The notes under the pieces were generated by a model, which searched no databases, had not been told where the DNA came from, and worked only from the letters and a program-made list of their open reading frames with translations. Positions 35,106 through 46,129 of a stretch of DNA of 64,000 bases are shown piece after piece. The stretch is from Brachionus koreanus (Eukaryota > Rotifera > Eurotatoria > Ploima > Brachionidae), in assembly GCA_016987375.1 (NCBI GenBank), contig PJRA01000263.1, positions 1,429,409-1,493,408 on the forward strand, given 5' to 3'. The stretch's first letter is position 1. Each line of letters opens with the position of its first letter. The translations under genes were made by a program, and so were the position numbers.

Positions 35106-38100
35106 CCGAGAATGATCAATTTTTGCTATTATTTATTCCATTTTAAAACCATAATATGTCCATAATTTTTTCTTTTTTTTTAAAAGTTAATTTTTGTTAG
35201 TTGTTGGATCTATAAGAAAATTTAATACAATTAATTTTTTAGAATTAAAATTAAAAAAATATGATATGCTCCAATTTTGTTGGACTTTGATATGAAACTA
35301 AATGGCGTTTTGTGATGCGACACTCTGTCAGAAATAATTATAATTGGTGTTATTATGTTGTTATTTTAAATTTTTTTTTTATTTTTTTTCTCTTTTTAGT
35401 TAATTAAAACTGTTCGATGTAAATTAAAATTCTTTTAAATAATAAAATATGTTGCTAGTAAAATTTATCTTATTTAAACTAGGCTTTTTGTTCTCAAATA
35501 AAGCCCTTTTATTTTAATTTTACGGTTTTTAGAGGAAAGTAACTATAGTAATGAGATAGGAATTTGGTTATTGAAATTTATTTTTTTGTTCAGCAAAACC
35601 TAAGTAACATACAATTAATTTTGTGTTTAATGATAGCTAATAAAAAAATTTAGAAATAATCGGTTAAAAGAAAAAAAAAGTAAGCCGCTGCCATGTAAAT
35701 TTAGTTCAAAAAAAATCATGAAATAAATTTTTTTTTTCAAAGAAAATTGAGCTATTAATTAAATTTTTTTCAATGAACCTCTTTTAGGCGATAAAAGAAA
35801 TAATAGAATAAAATAAAAAGCTAAAAAAAAAATAATCACAAATGATGAAATGATGAAATATAATAATATTTTTGATTTTAATAATAAACAGATTCAAAAA
35901 AAACTAAAATTCCATCTCAATTTTTCAACTAATATTAGAACGCATGTATGCTAAAAGGTTGGAGAACTTTGGCAAAAATCGAAGAGCTAGAACAAATTTT
36001 TTAAGTTTTCATAAAGTTGAATTTTTTTTCTTTAAGAAATTGAAGTTTAATTTTAATTTCTTATAACGAATATCTCAGAAAGAGTATGTTTTTATATTTT
36101 CAAATTTTCAGAAAATCGTAAAACAGCTTTTAGAAAAATAAATAAAATTCATTTTAAAAATAATGCCACCAGTTTAAAATGGGGGGCGAAATTTACATGG
36201 TTTTCTTACACCCTCCTTTTTACCTAAGAAAAATTAAAAATTTAAAAATTGTTATCTTTTAAGATATATAACGGGTGTTCAAAAAGTAATGACCGTATTT
36301 TTTAAAGTAAAAAAAAATAATGTTCCGCTAATTAAAAGACCATGAAATTTTATATGAATGTTATACGAATGAAATTTTATACGAATGCCTCTAATGTAAA
36401 AAAATAAATTTTTATTTTATTTGAATGTTGTTAATTTTTCGAATTAGGCCAATGACATTACTTAAGACCTTTTCGTAAAAATGTCCTCGGCAAAATACAT
36501 TCTAGAAAATTAAGTTTTATATATCATCTTATAGAGAATTTTACAAGAATTTTAAATATATATATATAAATTATTTTTAAACAATGATCCATTCAAAAGT
36601 TATGATAAAAAAACACTGAATTTTGACATTTATTTTAATTTGCTAAAAATTCGAGTGTTTTAACATGTTCGATCATAACTTTTGAATAAAATAAGATGAT
36701 TGCTTCAAATTTCGTACATGAAAACTCAATTGCCCGAAAATTAATTTCTTGCCGTGAAAGAGTTAACTGCTGTCTTTATTTCATTAATTGGTACATTATT
36801 CATTGCTTTTTTTATTTCATCTCTAAAAGTCTCAATATCTAATAATAATAATAATAATAATTGTAATCGTTTAGATATATGGCTTTTGGTCAAAAATGGA
36901 ATCTTTCTTTTTTTATAAGCCTTTAGAAAGTTTTAAGATTAGAAAAAAATTTTTCAATAGTCGCTTAACTTTTTTGTAGTTCAGCTCACTAATTAATACA
37001 TTTCTCTGAGCTTAAAAATCAAATAAAAACTTATGTTTTCTTTAAATAAATAAGTCAATCGATCAAAATGGTAAAATTGCCAAATTGATCTAAATTAAAA
37101 TAATTTAACCTTCATAAACCCAATGTATAGTTCAGACTAGTGTAGGATACCATTAGTGGTAGTTAAAAGACCGAAAAAAATTGATTCTAACTGTTATGGT
37201 GATCCCGATGGAAGTAATTAAGAGAAGTTCTTGAACTAGATTGCCGTGTACAAAACTAAAACTAAAAAAAATTTCAAAAATGAAAATTTGATAGATTAAA
37301 TGATTTGAAAAGAATTGAATATAAGAAAAAATAATAAAATTAAAAAAAAAACTTTAACCCACGCGGCCATGAAGACGGCTAAAACCAAGTTTTGACGGTC
37401 TAGTGTCTGCCATTGGTGTTACCCAACACTACTTTAAATCAAAGATTAAAAAAAAACAGAAGTTGCTAAAATATTTCAGGGCTAAAATAATTCATTTTTC
37501 AAATATACAACTTAATTAATATTTACATTCGCTGAAAGTGCATAGTTTAATCTACAAAATGGTGTATTATTTGAATTTATTATTTTGGCATATATCCTTG
37601 CAGCACAGCCTTAGAATAACGTCTCATAAAAATCGTTTTTCGAAATTTTTGCTTTTATTTTAAAAATTAAAAAATAATCTAAAGATTTTTTGTGTTTTTT
37701 TTTTTCTAAAATTTAAAATTATTTTCACATTCAATGAATGATTTTCTTAAAAAAAGTTTTTTTACAGATTCTATAAATTCAGTAGTTAATCAAGTTGCTT
37801 AATTTTTTACAGGTAACAGCTCATACATTCATTTTAATAATTAGCTACCCCAATAGATCAATTGAGATCTAGAGAGATTTTTTATAGAAATATGTTTTTA
37901 TTTTACTAAAACTTAGTAAATGAGATTCAATTTCTGATACATGAAAATGAAATAATTAGTAATTTTGTGTTTCTTCTTCATTATGTTGCCTTTAAATACC
38001 ATATTTACCTATTTCAAAATTTCAAATTTTTATAATAATAAACCAAATAAATGATTCAAAAGTTTTGATTCTCAAAAAAAACACTGTATTTCAAAATTAG

Positions 38101-38207
38101 TTTGATGCAATTACAAGCATAGTAAAAGAGGAGAAATAGAAGTAAAAATCGGCTCATGTATTTGGCTACATGTTGATTATAAATATTAGAATGTTTTAGA
38201 GCAAAAA
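35106..38207. other. intergenic region between RFX and the TIR gene
   Basis: About 3.1 kb without a supported gene. Possible RFX polyadenylation signals (AATAAA) occur near 35438 and 35497. A transposon-end-like GGGTGTTCAAAAAGTAATGA lies at about 36271. An imperfect inverted repeat centred near 36640 pairs ATTCAAAAGTTATGAT (about 36592) with ATCATAACTTTTGAAT (about 36668). A TAA microsatellite lies at 36838-36860. A small GC-richer patch at 37360-37430 has no coding signal. Confidence 0.5.
36585..36700. repeat. imperfect inverted repeat
   Basis: ATTCAAAAGTTATGAT on the left matches the reverse complement of the right arm, with AACACT/AGTGTT pairing just inside. Arms are about 35-45 bp around a centre of about 30 bp. 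MITE-like; no coding potential. Confidence 0.6.
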
Positions 38208-39449
38208 TTGAATATGTCAACGACAAATATAGAAGAAATTGACTCCAAATTTTTCACCATTTATTTAAGTTATTGCTGGCATGACCAGAATTCGGCCAAA
38301 TTAGTTGCCAGTGATATTTCAGGCTTGGGTTATAATATTCTATTTGATGAAGAAGATGATGATAAATTAAATTTGGAACCTTTCAATTCAATTTACAAAT
38401 GTGATCTAATATTAGTGTGTTTAAGCAGTAATTACCTTAAATGTTTTGCTTGTCAACAAGAAGCCAGATATTTTTTCGAAAAAAAAATTCCTTTTTTAAC
38501 AGTTTCAATTGAAGAAGATTTTGTGGCAGATAAGAATATCGCAAAAATTCTTGCTGGGCGCCAATATAAGCGGCTTGTCAAACCCATCAGATATCCAGAT
38601 TCTAAATTGGAATTATGCAAAAAAATAAGTCAAATATATACCAATATGCAATATGAAGATATAATCAAACATCGCATAGAAAAAAGAATGCCAAGTTGCG
38701 AAGAAATAGAAAAGAGAAGAAGATTGTACGAGGAAAAACTTTTGTTTCTAATGGAAAATGAAAAAAAAAAAGTAAATCAAGAAAAGGAAAAATTAGAAAA
38801 GTTGTTTGTAAATGATGATTTAATCAATGGGCTTAAGAATGAAGTTCCCATAATATATAGATGGTATATGAAGTATCCAAATGTAACCATATCAAATTTG
38901 GCGCCTTTTTCCAAAACAGGCGATATAAATGATGCGCCATTTTCCCTTCCATCCGATTATGTTGAATTATTAGATTCTAATGCCTCATATAAATATTCTA
39001 ATGGCTCAATTGGTAGAGGCTGCTCTCCTAGTCATTTAAATACCCAAAGGACTGTAAATCTATGTTGGTTGTCTACCGAATATGAAAAAATATTAGCAAA
39101 AAAAAAAACCTATTTAACTGACAATGAACATGAATATTATGCCAAGCTGATTGAAAGAAATTGGAAACTTAACACATCTTTAGGAAAAAATAATATTTGG
39201 AGAAGCTTTGTCGGTTTTCCGGGGCCTGATAGAACTGAAGAAGAAATTAAAAAACGAAAAATATTAGACACTAATTTGAGTATCAAGAAACAAAGAAGAC
39301 TAAAACTATCTGAATATTTTAATGCTCGCTACAAAGACTGTCCATCGGATTCTTTTTGTAAGTTTGCTCAACGTATGCTAGATAATAAGCAAGAATTTGA
39401 AGTGTTTTGTGAAAAAAGCATCAGTCCAATTCCTTTACCAAATTTTTAG
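38208..39449 (+). CDS. TIR-domain protein with an unrecognised C-terminal domain, single exon
   Basis: Intronless, 413 residues. Residues about 15-147 read as a TIR domain: FFTIYLSYCWHDQNSAKLV (betaA/box 1), GYNILFDEED, CDLILVCLSSNYLKCFACQQ, then EARYFFEKKIPFLTVSIEED. Glu85 in CQQEARYF aligns by position with the catalytic glutamate of NADase TIRs such as SARM1, so enzymatic activity is possible but unproven. Residues about 155-205 are a charged, probably coiled-coil, linker. The C-terminal about 200 residues (from NEVPIIYRWYMKYPNV, with GRGCSPSHLNTQRTVNLCWL and SFVGFPGPDRTEEEI) match no family I recognise. There is no signal peptide or membrane segment, so a cytosolic protein is expected. 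Start chosen at the first ATG; ATG two codons on is equally possible. Confidence 0.75.
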   Translation: MNMSTTNIEEIDSKFFTIYLSYCWHDQNSAKLVASDISGLGYNILFDEEDDDKLNLEPFNSIYKCDLILVCLSSNYLKCFACQQEARYFFEKKIPFLTVSIEEDFVADKNIAKILAGRQYKRLVKPIRYPDSKLELCKKISQIYTNMQYEDIIKHRIEKRMPSCEEIEKRRRLYEEKLLFLMENEKKKVNQEKEKLEKLFVNDDLINGLKNEVPIIYRWYMKYPNVTISNLAPFSKTGDINDAPFSLPSDYVELLDSNASYKYSNGSIGRGCSPSHLNTQRTVNLCWLSTEYEKILAKKKTYLTDNEHEYYAKLIERNWKLNTSLGKNNIWRSFVGFPGPDRTEEEIKKRKILDTNLSIKKQRRLKLSEYFNARYKDCPSDSFCKFAQRMLDNKQEFEVFCEKSISPIPLPNF

Positions 39450-39581
39450 ATTTTTATTTTTTTAAATAATTTTTGAATAATTTAAAATAGTTTTTATGTT
39501 GAAAATAAAATTTCAATTTCAATTTCAAATTTTTGTGCCAAGGGTCATTTGGATCAAATCCCTTTTTTTTGAAATATCTCA

Positions 39582-39881
39582 TTAATTATACTTACTTATC
39601 CTAACCCCTTGAGTCTTAGAATTAAAATCAGTGGCGAGTTTTTGATAGCTAGATGTAGGATCTTTTCTAATCTCTCTAAAAATGAAATTTTCATTCCTAA
39701 AAGTTAGCTTTCGAGGTCTACCAGAACGGCTTCGATCAGAGACAGAACCAGTCTCTTCATATCGTTTTTTAGTTGAAGAGACACATTTGGGAGATACACC
39801 TAACAACTTGGCTATTTCGTTTTGCTTTATATCTCCACTTTTTAGCAGACCCACGATCTGCCATTTTTGAGGGCTAGACAC
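39582..39881 (-). pseudogene. Tc1/mariner transposase N-terminal fragment
   Basis: Minus-strand frame encoding a paired-type helix-turn-helix: KWQIVGLLKSGDIKQNEIAK, then LLGVSPKCVSSTKKRYEETG, and GRPRKLT, the hook-like linker between the two DNA-binding subdomains of Tc1 transposases. The second helix-turn-helix starts (IFREIRKDPTSSYQKLA) and then the frame is lost. The DDE catalytic domain is absent here. A terminal-repeat-like TACAGTATGCTGCAAAAG lies about 205 bp upstream, at about 40086-40103 (minus strand). Confidence 0.85.
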
Positions 39882-40085
39882 ATTTTTTTACCCATTTTCT
39901 GCCAAATTAAAGATTTTTTGGTAATGTTATTTAGAGATCAAATAAGGAGTTGGAGAGTTTTTAAATTAAGAAGTTTAAGAGCAAAATTTACTCAAAATTA
40001 GAAGATATTTAAGGTTAATCATAAAGGTGTGAAAAAAGGTAGTAATGACTGTTAAAACTTTGAGATTACCTGAATTTCTAAACTT

Positions 40086-40103
40086 TTGCAGCATACTGTA
40101 TAT
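40086..40103 (-). repeat. Tc1-like terminal inverted repeat end
   Basis: On the minus strand TACAGTATGCTGCAAAAGTT resembles the Tc1-family terminus (CAGT...TGCAAAAGT) preceded by the TA target. It lies upstream of the transposase N-terminus, in the expected place. The matching opposite end was not found. Confidence 0.6.
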
Positions 40104-40171
40104 TTGACTAAAGGCTTAATTCTCTAAGACATGAAATTGTTTACTTACAAAAATAAATGAATCTCTTTCAT

Positions 40172-40290
40172 ATTTCATCAGAAAAATGCACCTTGTCATC
40201 ATGTAAAAATAGTGAAGGAATTTTTACAAGAGCAAAATATACAAGTTGTATGTTGGCCTGCGAACAGTCCTAATCTTAATTGTATTTTCA
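40172..40290 (+). pseudogene. Tc1/mariner DDE-domain fragment, opposite strand
   Basis: Plus-strand reading FHQKNAPCHHVKIVKEFLQE and QNIQVVCWPANSPNLN resembles the Tc1 catalytic block in which the second aspartate normally sits in QDNDPCHxAK. Here the aspartate position is altered. The fragment points opposite to the N-terminal fragment 300 bp away, so it comes from a rearrangement or from a second element. Confidence 0.75.
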
Positions 40291-40791
40291 TACTATTTTT
40301 AAGAATAATTTAATTTATCTTCAAAATGAGATTATTTACGACTAAATTGTGCATCATTTCTTGTTAATTTCTTGGATTAAAGATAGAATTTCTTAGTATT
40401 AAAAGATTTTTTGTTTAAATTTTGTTAATTGGGTGTAAACAATCTTTTTTTTTACTCACCCCAAAAAAATTTTTTTGAGGGCGTAGATTACGAAATTTGA
40501 GTCAAAAATATAGAATTGAGATAGAAATAAAGTTTTGAATTTTGTGATCTTTAATTTTTCTAAAAAAGATTAAAAAAAAGATAATTTTTTTATTTTTTAT
40601 TAAATTTAAAATCTAATAACGAATTTAGTGACATGTCTTTAAAATAGAGTAGTCTATTTTAGTGACACGCTGTTATAACATGTAATAGATTCTTTTGTGA
40701 CATGTCATTAAATTTGGATGATTACGTTATTTAGTTTCTTGAATAAATATATATTTTTTTTTAATTTTTAAAATTAATTCGAAATATAAAT

Positions 40792-41838
40792 TTATGGCAT
40801 TGATTTTTTGATATTTATTTTAGTAATAAATGTATTAAATTTTGTTTTGTAATTTTTGTTATAATTGTAAAAAATGATAATTTTGAAAATAATCATCAAT
40901 CGAAGTCCTATTCGACCGATTACCGATAGAATATTGTCGACAAAATAGTTTTTTGTTTTGAAAAGTTCTGACAATCCATAATAGAATGCATAGGGTATTG
41001 TTCCAAATGAGAAGGTAAATGCAACAAAAATTACCATATGTGTTATATTTTTGCGAGATTTGTTTTCCTTAGTTTTAGTCTTGTTTTCACTAGACCCACT
41101 TTGAGATGTCAAATCAGCAAAATTTTTAAATTGCTTTTTTTTATTTAAATACTTTTTGAACTCAATTAAAGTAAAAATATTTATAACAAGCAAAAGAAAA
41201 GAGGCAATAAAAAGCCGAATAGTGGACAAAACTATTGGAATTACACGTCCAGCTTCAGATAGGCCAAATTTAGTGTATTCAAATTGATAGTTATTATCAC
41301 CCAAGTTGTCTATCTTTTTAAAAAATAAAACAGGAGTATAAAAGACTAAAGAAAAAGCGCTTATTGCAGCCATAACAATTTTTGTATGTTGGGTTTGAAA
41401 GATGGTTTTTGTGGTGAACATGCTGTACCTTTGGATGGTTATGAACAACTCGATTAAAATAGTATAGATGGCCAAGCAACTTGTCAAATAGTCATCCAAG
41501 GCGATCATGTAGATATGTCTGTATAATCTTTTAGCGTTTAAATTTTCGCACGGACTTCCACATGAGAATAGAACATAAAATGATATGATAAGCGAATAAA
41601 AAAAATCAGCAATTGATGAAAAAAAATAAAATTTGTAAATTTGATCTCTTTCCCTCAAGTTCCAAAAGATAATTATATTTATAAGTGATGTAATAATGCA
41701 TATTATACCAATTGAACTTAAAATGATTTCAACTGGTTTTAAAATGAATTCGTCATTTGGCCATGACTTGTTATTGTTGATGGTACAATTCATATTATAT
41801 CTTAATCTCAAAATTTTAATGTCTTTTTTTCTTGTCAA
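40792..41838 (-). CDS. rhodopsin-like seven-transmembrane receptor (orphan)
   Basis: 348 residues, single exon, with seven hydrophobic segments in the class A GPCR layout. TM1 is about 36-58, TM2 about 70-92, and TM3 ends in LFITIQRYSMF, where the usual DRY motif reads QRY (about 136-138). A long serine/lysine-rich third cytoplasmic loop (about 235-268) follows, then TM6 (MVIFVAFTFSFGTIPYAFYY) and TM7 (IGRIGLRLMIIFKIIIFYN). Cysteines near 93 and 97 lie in the first extracellular loop. An N-glycosylation site NCT is at 17-19. The second Met (residue 16) gives a short extracellular N-terminus and may be the true start. Probably a peptide receptor, by resemblance to invertebrate orphan receptors; the ligand is unknown. 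Confidence 0.8.
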   Translation of the reverse strand: MTRKKDIKILRLRYNMNCTINNNKSWPNDEFILKPVEIILSSIGIICIITSLINIIIFWNLRERDQIYKFYFFSSIADFFYSLIISFYVLFSCGSPCENLNAKRLYRHIYMIALDDYLTSCLAIYTILIELFITIQRYSMFTTKTIFQTQHTKIVMAAISAFSLVFYTPVLFFKKIDNLGDNNYQFEYTKFGLSEAGRVIPIVLSTIRLFIASFLLLVINIFTLIEFKKYLNKKKQFKNFADLTSQSGSSENKTKTKENKSRKNITHMVIFVAFTFSFGTIPYAFYYGLSELFKTKNYFVDNILSVIGRIGLRLMIIFKIIIFYNYNKNYKTKFNTFITKINIKKSMP

Positions 41839-43631
41839 ATAAACAAATTATAAATTTTTCAATATTTTCAAGTATCTATATATCTTTATAAAGTTAAATT
41901 CGTTGTTCAACTCTATTAAGTATTAAACTAGTATCATAGTAAATTTCTTTTCCATTTAAAGCAGATCTAGAACTTTAAATTTTTAAAAATTTAATCTATA
42001 ATGGACAACATTCAAGAAAATCAATTTATAAAAAAATATCAGAGTTAAATATGAACTTGAAAGGATTTGACAGCTAAAAAAAAGAAAGGCTTGATGTATG
42101 GTTTTATGGATGTATGGTTTTTAGTTTGCTATTTTCTTCTCCTCTTTAGAAACTATTTAAGAATGAAGCAAATATAAAAAAATGACTTGATTAAAAAACT
42201 ACAATCATCTAAATAAAAAATTTTGGCAAAATAAATAGAGTTTTTAATCTAATTTCACTTTTCTAATATGATAGATTTTAAATGCGTAATCAAATTTCAT
42301 CACAGGTTTCTACATTTTTGTAAAATTTCAAAAGCTTATTTTAGATTTTTGAAAAAATTGTAGTATTTAATAAATAAATGATTTATAATTATATTTGAAA
42401 AATTTCTTAAAATTTTTTAAAAAATCATGCTTTTACTTAAAAATAAAACTTATAAAGAAAAAAAAAACTTAAATCATGTTTTTAAAACAAATTATTTAAT
42501 TGACACGAATTTTTTTTCTTTTTAGAATAATTTTTTAATTCTAAGTGAAAATTTATTTATTTTTTATAAATTCAATTAACTTATTTTTTCCCAAATTAAA
42601 AAGAATTAGTCATTATGATATAATTAAGGTCATAAAGAAACTCATTTAACGAAAAGGTATAGAAGCAAAATCTGAATAAAAACCGTAATTGAACTAAAGA
42701 AATATACTATATGCTTATAATCAAAAATAAGAAAGAAAATTAATTAGATACTATTTTATTATTTTCAGAAAAATATGATTTTTCTATTAAAATAAAATAA
42801 ATATTTGGAAAAAAAGTCAATCAAACATGTAAAATCCAGGCATTCTTCTTAAATTTAGATTTGATCTTTTTTTAATTTTGCTCTTGATTTCTTTAATAGA
42901 TTGAATTAATTGATTTATTCTAAGAAAAAAATTGAGCACGAGAAAAAATTGAGTTTGGTGTCAATGTTATTTTTAAAAATTGTAAATAAATGTTTATTTT
43001 AGAAATTTTAATGATGTATAAAAAAAAACAAATAAAAATAATTAAAATTCAAAAAGAATAAAATTGTTCGTATTGAACATTAATCCAACAAGAATAATTG
43101 ATTTGAATTAGAAAAAAAATATTTAAATTTTATCATTATTTTATCAAATTTCACCTGTTAATTAAAAAAAAAAACTATAAATTTATTTTAGATTTAAGAG
43201 TATACACAACTGAGGATATAATTTAGAAAATTGATCATTTTTTTTGATAAAATTTATAATCAACAATTAACAATATTCATAAATTAATATTTGAATCAAA
43301 GAATTGGTGATAGAAGGTTTAAAAAGGTTGAAACCATTCTTAGTGATTTGCGAGTTTGTTTGTAAAATGGACTCAATGGAATCATCTAGCAACATCAAGA
43401 AGAATAAGTTTGGATTAATTGCTTTTGAGAGAATAATTTACCGAAAGTATAAGATTGTATTTCCTGGAGTAGAAAGAAAAAATAATTTTCTTTGAATTTT
43501 AAAATTGAGAGTACGCAAAAAATTCACACATTATTGTCTATTCTATTCTAATTAATTGAATGAGTATTTATACTCAAGAATAATCCAATGTTTAGAGCAT
43601 CAAAATTAATTTAAGCAGTTTATAAAGAGAA
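41839..43631. other. intergenic region between GPCR and nanos
   Basis: AT-rich, about 1.8 kb, between the divergent GPCR and nanos starts. The frame 43304-43495 is less repetitive than its surroundings and ends KKNKFGLIAFERIIYRKYKI plus a short tail. It faintly recalls a FLYWCH-type finger but lacks the cysteine/histidine ligands. It may be 5' untranslated sequence of nanos or transposon debris and is not called as a gene. Confidence 0.4.
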
Positions 43632-44156
43632 ATGGAAATTATTTCAAGGAATAACAATCAATTAGTTTTTGGTTTGCAACAATTTGTCAAAAGTCTAGAT
43701 TCTCATGCATCTAATAAATATGATCAAATAAACAAAATGGACGGTTCTTGTTCAGTGTCACCAAATTCTTCTTTAGACTCTTGTAACTCTCCATCAATAA
43801 ATTCGACTAGTTCAACTTCACATGAAAATTTAAACTCAATGATTCAAGCAAGAGTTAGACCATCACAAGTAATTAAATTCGATTTTGAAAAATATGCTAT
43901 CAAAAGTGCTCGTATTTTGGAGAGAAATCCAAGCAAACAAATTATTTGTACATTTTGCAAAACAAATGGTGAGCCAGAACACATTTACAAGTCGCATTCA
44001 ATCAAAAATATTCAAGGTAGAGTAACATGTCCATTATTAAAAGAATATGTATGTCCAGCATGCGGTCAATCAGGTGAAAATGCTCACACAATTACTTATT
44101 GCAAGAAATTCAAGACTGAAAAGAGAAATAAAATTTTGATACGATCACTATATTGA
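43632..44156 (+). CDS. nanos: Nanos-type zinc-finger translational repressor
   Basis: Nanos proteins act with Pumilio on mRNA 3' ends to repress translation and maintain germ cells. This single-exon gene encodes 174 residues. The N-terminal 100 residues are serine/asparagine-rich and divergent, as is usual. The C-terminus has both CCHC zinc knuckles with Nanos spacing: C106, C109, H122, C133 and C141, C144, H152, C157. They are set in CTFCKTNGEPEHIYKSHS and CPACGQSGENAHTITYCKK. Length fits the family. Start is the first ATG in a purine context (GAGAAATGG). Confidence 0.95.
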   Translation: MEIISRNNNQLVFGLQQFVKSLDSHASNKYDQINKMDGSCSVSPNSSLDSCNSPSINSTSSTSHENLNSMIQARVRPSQVIKFDFEKYAIKSARILERNPSKQIICTFCKTNGEPEHIYKSHSIKNIQGRVTCPLLKEYVCPACGQSGENAHTITYCKKFKTEKRNKILIRSLY

Positions 44157-44455
44157 TTTTTTTTGTTTTACGAGTTTCATTTCATCTTTATTCTGGATTT
44201 TTATTATCAATTTGATCTAGTTAACTCTAATGTTTTCGTTTTTTTATTTTAATTTTTATCATAAATTTAATTTTAAATGCTTTTTGAACAACTAAAATTA
44301 TTACACAATAAAAAATTCAAACTCAATTCTAATTTTTAAATTGCTATTTAAACTGATTTGGATTATTTTTTATTTAGTTATATTATTGAAATATAATATA
44401 TCATATTAAAAAACATGTTATCATGTTAATTTTTCCTTTACTCATCGAATTGTGT

Positions 44456-44674
44456 TTAACACTCAAAAAGCGGAGGTATCTTTTGAACCTCTTTTGTAAC
44501 TTCCTTTATTTTTTATTCAATAAATTTAATCATTTTTTATAAATTTTTTTCAATCAAATCTTTAATCAAAAATATTATAAAATTATTTGATTTTTTCTTT
44601 AAAATAATTTTATTTTCATTGAAAAAAAATTTAAATAAAATGGTCAAAAAATTCACCCGGTCTTAGATTGTTAA
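44456..44674. mobile_element. TTAA-flanked MITE, copy 1
   Basis: Flanked by TTAA (44456-44459 and 44671-44674). The left end is CACTCAAAAAGCGGAGG, and the interior matches, in reverse orientation, the element at 46596-46822 (TCTTTTGAACC, TTTTGTAACTT, TTTAATCATTTTTTATAA, GGTCAAAAAATTCA). The right terminal repeat is decayed (CCCGGTCTTAGATTG for CCGGTTTTTGAGTG). TTAA targets suggest a piggyBac-type mobiliser. Confidence 0.8.
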
Positions 44675-45210
44675 ATTCTAGTTGGTACAACAGTTGAAGA
44701 TGTGTTTAAAGTTTGACTTTACTACGATAGTGAGCATTCTATTAATAATTCAAACTTTTGGTACTTTTTCCTCAATGCTTGTATCATTGGAATATTTTTT
44801 GGATCTTTATTATTTTTTTTAATATAAAATAACTCAAATTTAAGGCTATAAATAAATAACATAAAATACATTTTAAAGGTATGAAAATAGAATATTTTCA
44901 CAAAAATTAAAATTTTTTAAAATTAGGGAACAAATTTTTTTTACTTTAAAATGAAAATTAAATAAAATCTTTTATTTTAAGAAAATTATCAAGAATCGAA
45001 AAAATAATTTTTTTTTTTGTTTAAATTTTTACATTAATTTTAAAATTTCTAAATCTACCAAACAACTAAACAATAGTGTCTCTAGAAAAATGTTAACTTA
45101 TATTTTGTTTCTATTCATATAATCACATCATTTGAACGTGAGGATAACGCATTCGGTTCACTAGTACTTTTCATTTAATAAACAGTGTTTTAAAAATTTC
45201 AAGAGTTAAA

Positions 45211-45777
45211 ATGTCTTCGCTACCAGAGGGTTGGGAAAAGCATATATCCAAAAGCACAGGTTTGAAAAATTTAATTTTAACCAGCATAGTTAGGACTGAA
45301 ATTTTAAGGAAGGACATATTACCTTAATGTTCACACAAAACAAAGTCAATGGGACTTTCCAACGAGTCCGGCTAGTGTTGGAAAACAAGTCAGATGTAGT
45401 CATTTACTAGTTAAGCACCGAGACTCGCGTAGGCCGTCTTCTTGGCGGGAAGAAAAAATTACTAGAAGCAAAGAAGAAGCACTTGACATATTAAAAGGTA
45501 CTTTTTTTAGTCATAAATATACCAAAATTAAAGACTGAAGCTGAAATTTTTAACAGAATATCGAGAAAAAATTGTGAAAAATGAAGAAAAATTCGAAGAT
45601 TTGGCTGCAAAATACAGCGATTGCTCTTCAGCTCATAAAGGTGGGGATTTGGGTTTTTTCTCAACAGGTCAAATGCAAAAGCCTTTTGAGGAGGCTTCGT
45701 TTGCGTTGAAAGTCGGCGAACTAAGCGAACCTGTCTCAACTGATTCAGGTGTACATATAATTCTTAGAACTGCTTAA
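45211..45777 (+). CDS. PIN1: Peptidyl-prolyl isomerase PIN1, three exons
   Basis: Isomerises phospho-Ser/Thr-Pro bonds in nuclear and cell-cycle proteins. Exons 45211-45259, 45309-45497 and 45557-45777 join in phase (introns of 49 and 59 bp, GT-AG) to 152 residues, close to human PIN1 at 163. The WW domain (residues about 4-36) has [20 protein letters not shown] and the second tryptophan in SQWDFP. The rotamase domain follows, with the phosphate-binding Lys52, Arg57 and Arg58 ([15 protein letters not shown]), the catalytic-pocket Cys102 in YSDCSSA, and then [20 protein letters not shown] and GVHIILRT. All key residues are present, so the enzyme should be active. An acceptor-like TTTCAAG lies 8 nt before the ATG. 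Confidence 0.95.
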
Positions 45778-46129
45778 AATTATTATTATTATTATTACTA
45801 TTATAATTAATTTTTTTTTTAACAATGTAACCTTTTGAATGCGAAATTATATTTTTAATTGCAAATAGAAAAATTTGGAAATAAAAATTTTTTGAAAAAT
45901 TTTGAAAACTTTAATCAAATCTTTTAGTAATGAGAATTAGAAAAATAACAAAATTTAGACATAAATCAATAAAGTTAAAAACGACTTATTAGATAAGTGT
46001 AATTAATGGTCATATTTTCTTGATAAAAAGTTTCGCATAGACAATCTTTTTTTATAAATTGTATAATTAGTCTAATTTAGATTTTAACCTTAATTTTCAA
46101 AAACTTCTAAATTAAATTATTTTAATTTT

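Noticed and set aside
43304..43495. 63-codon frame before nanos, considered as a FLYWCH finger
   Set aside because: Lacks the cysteine and histidine ligands; resemblance is too weak.
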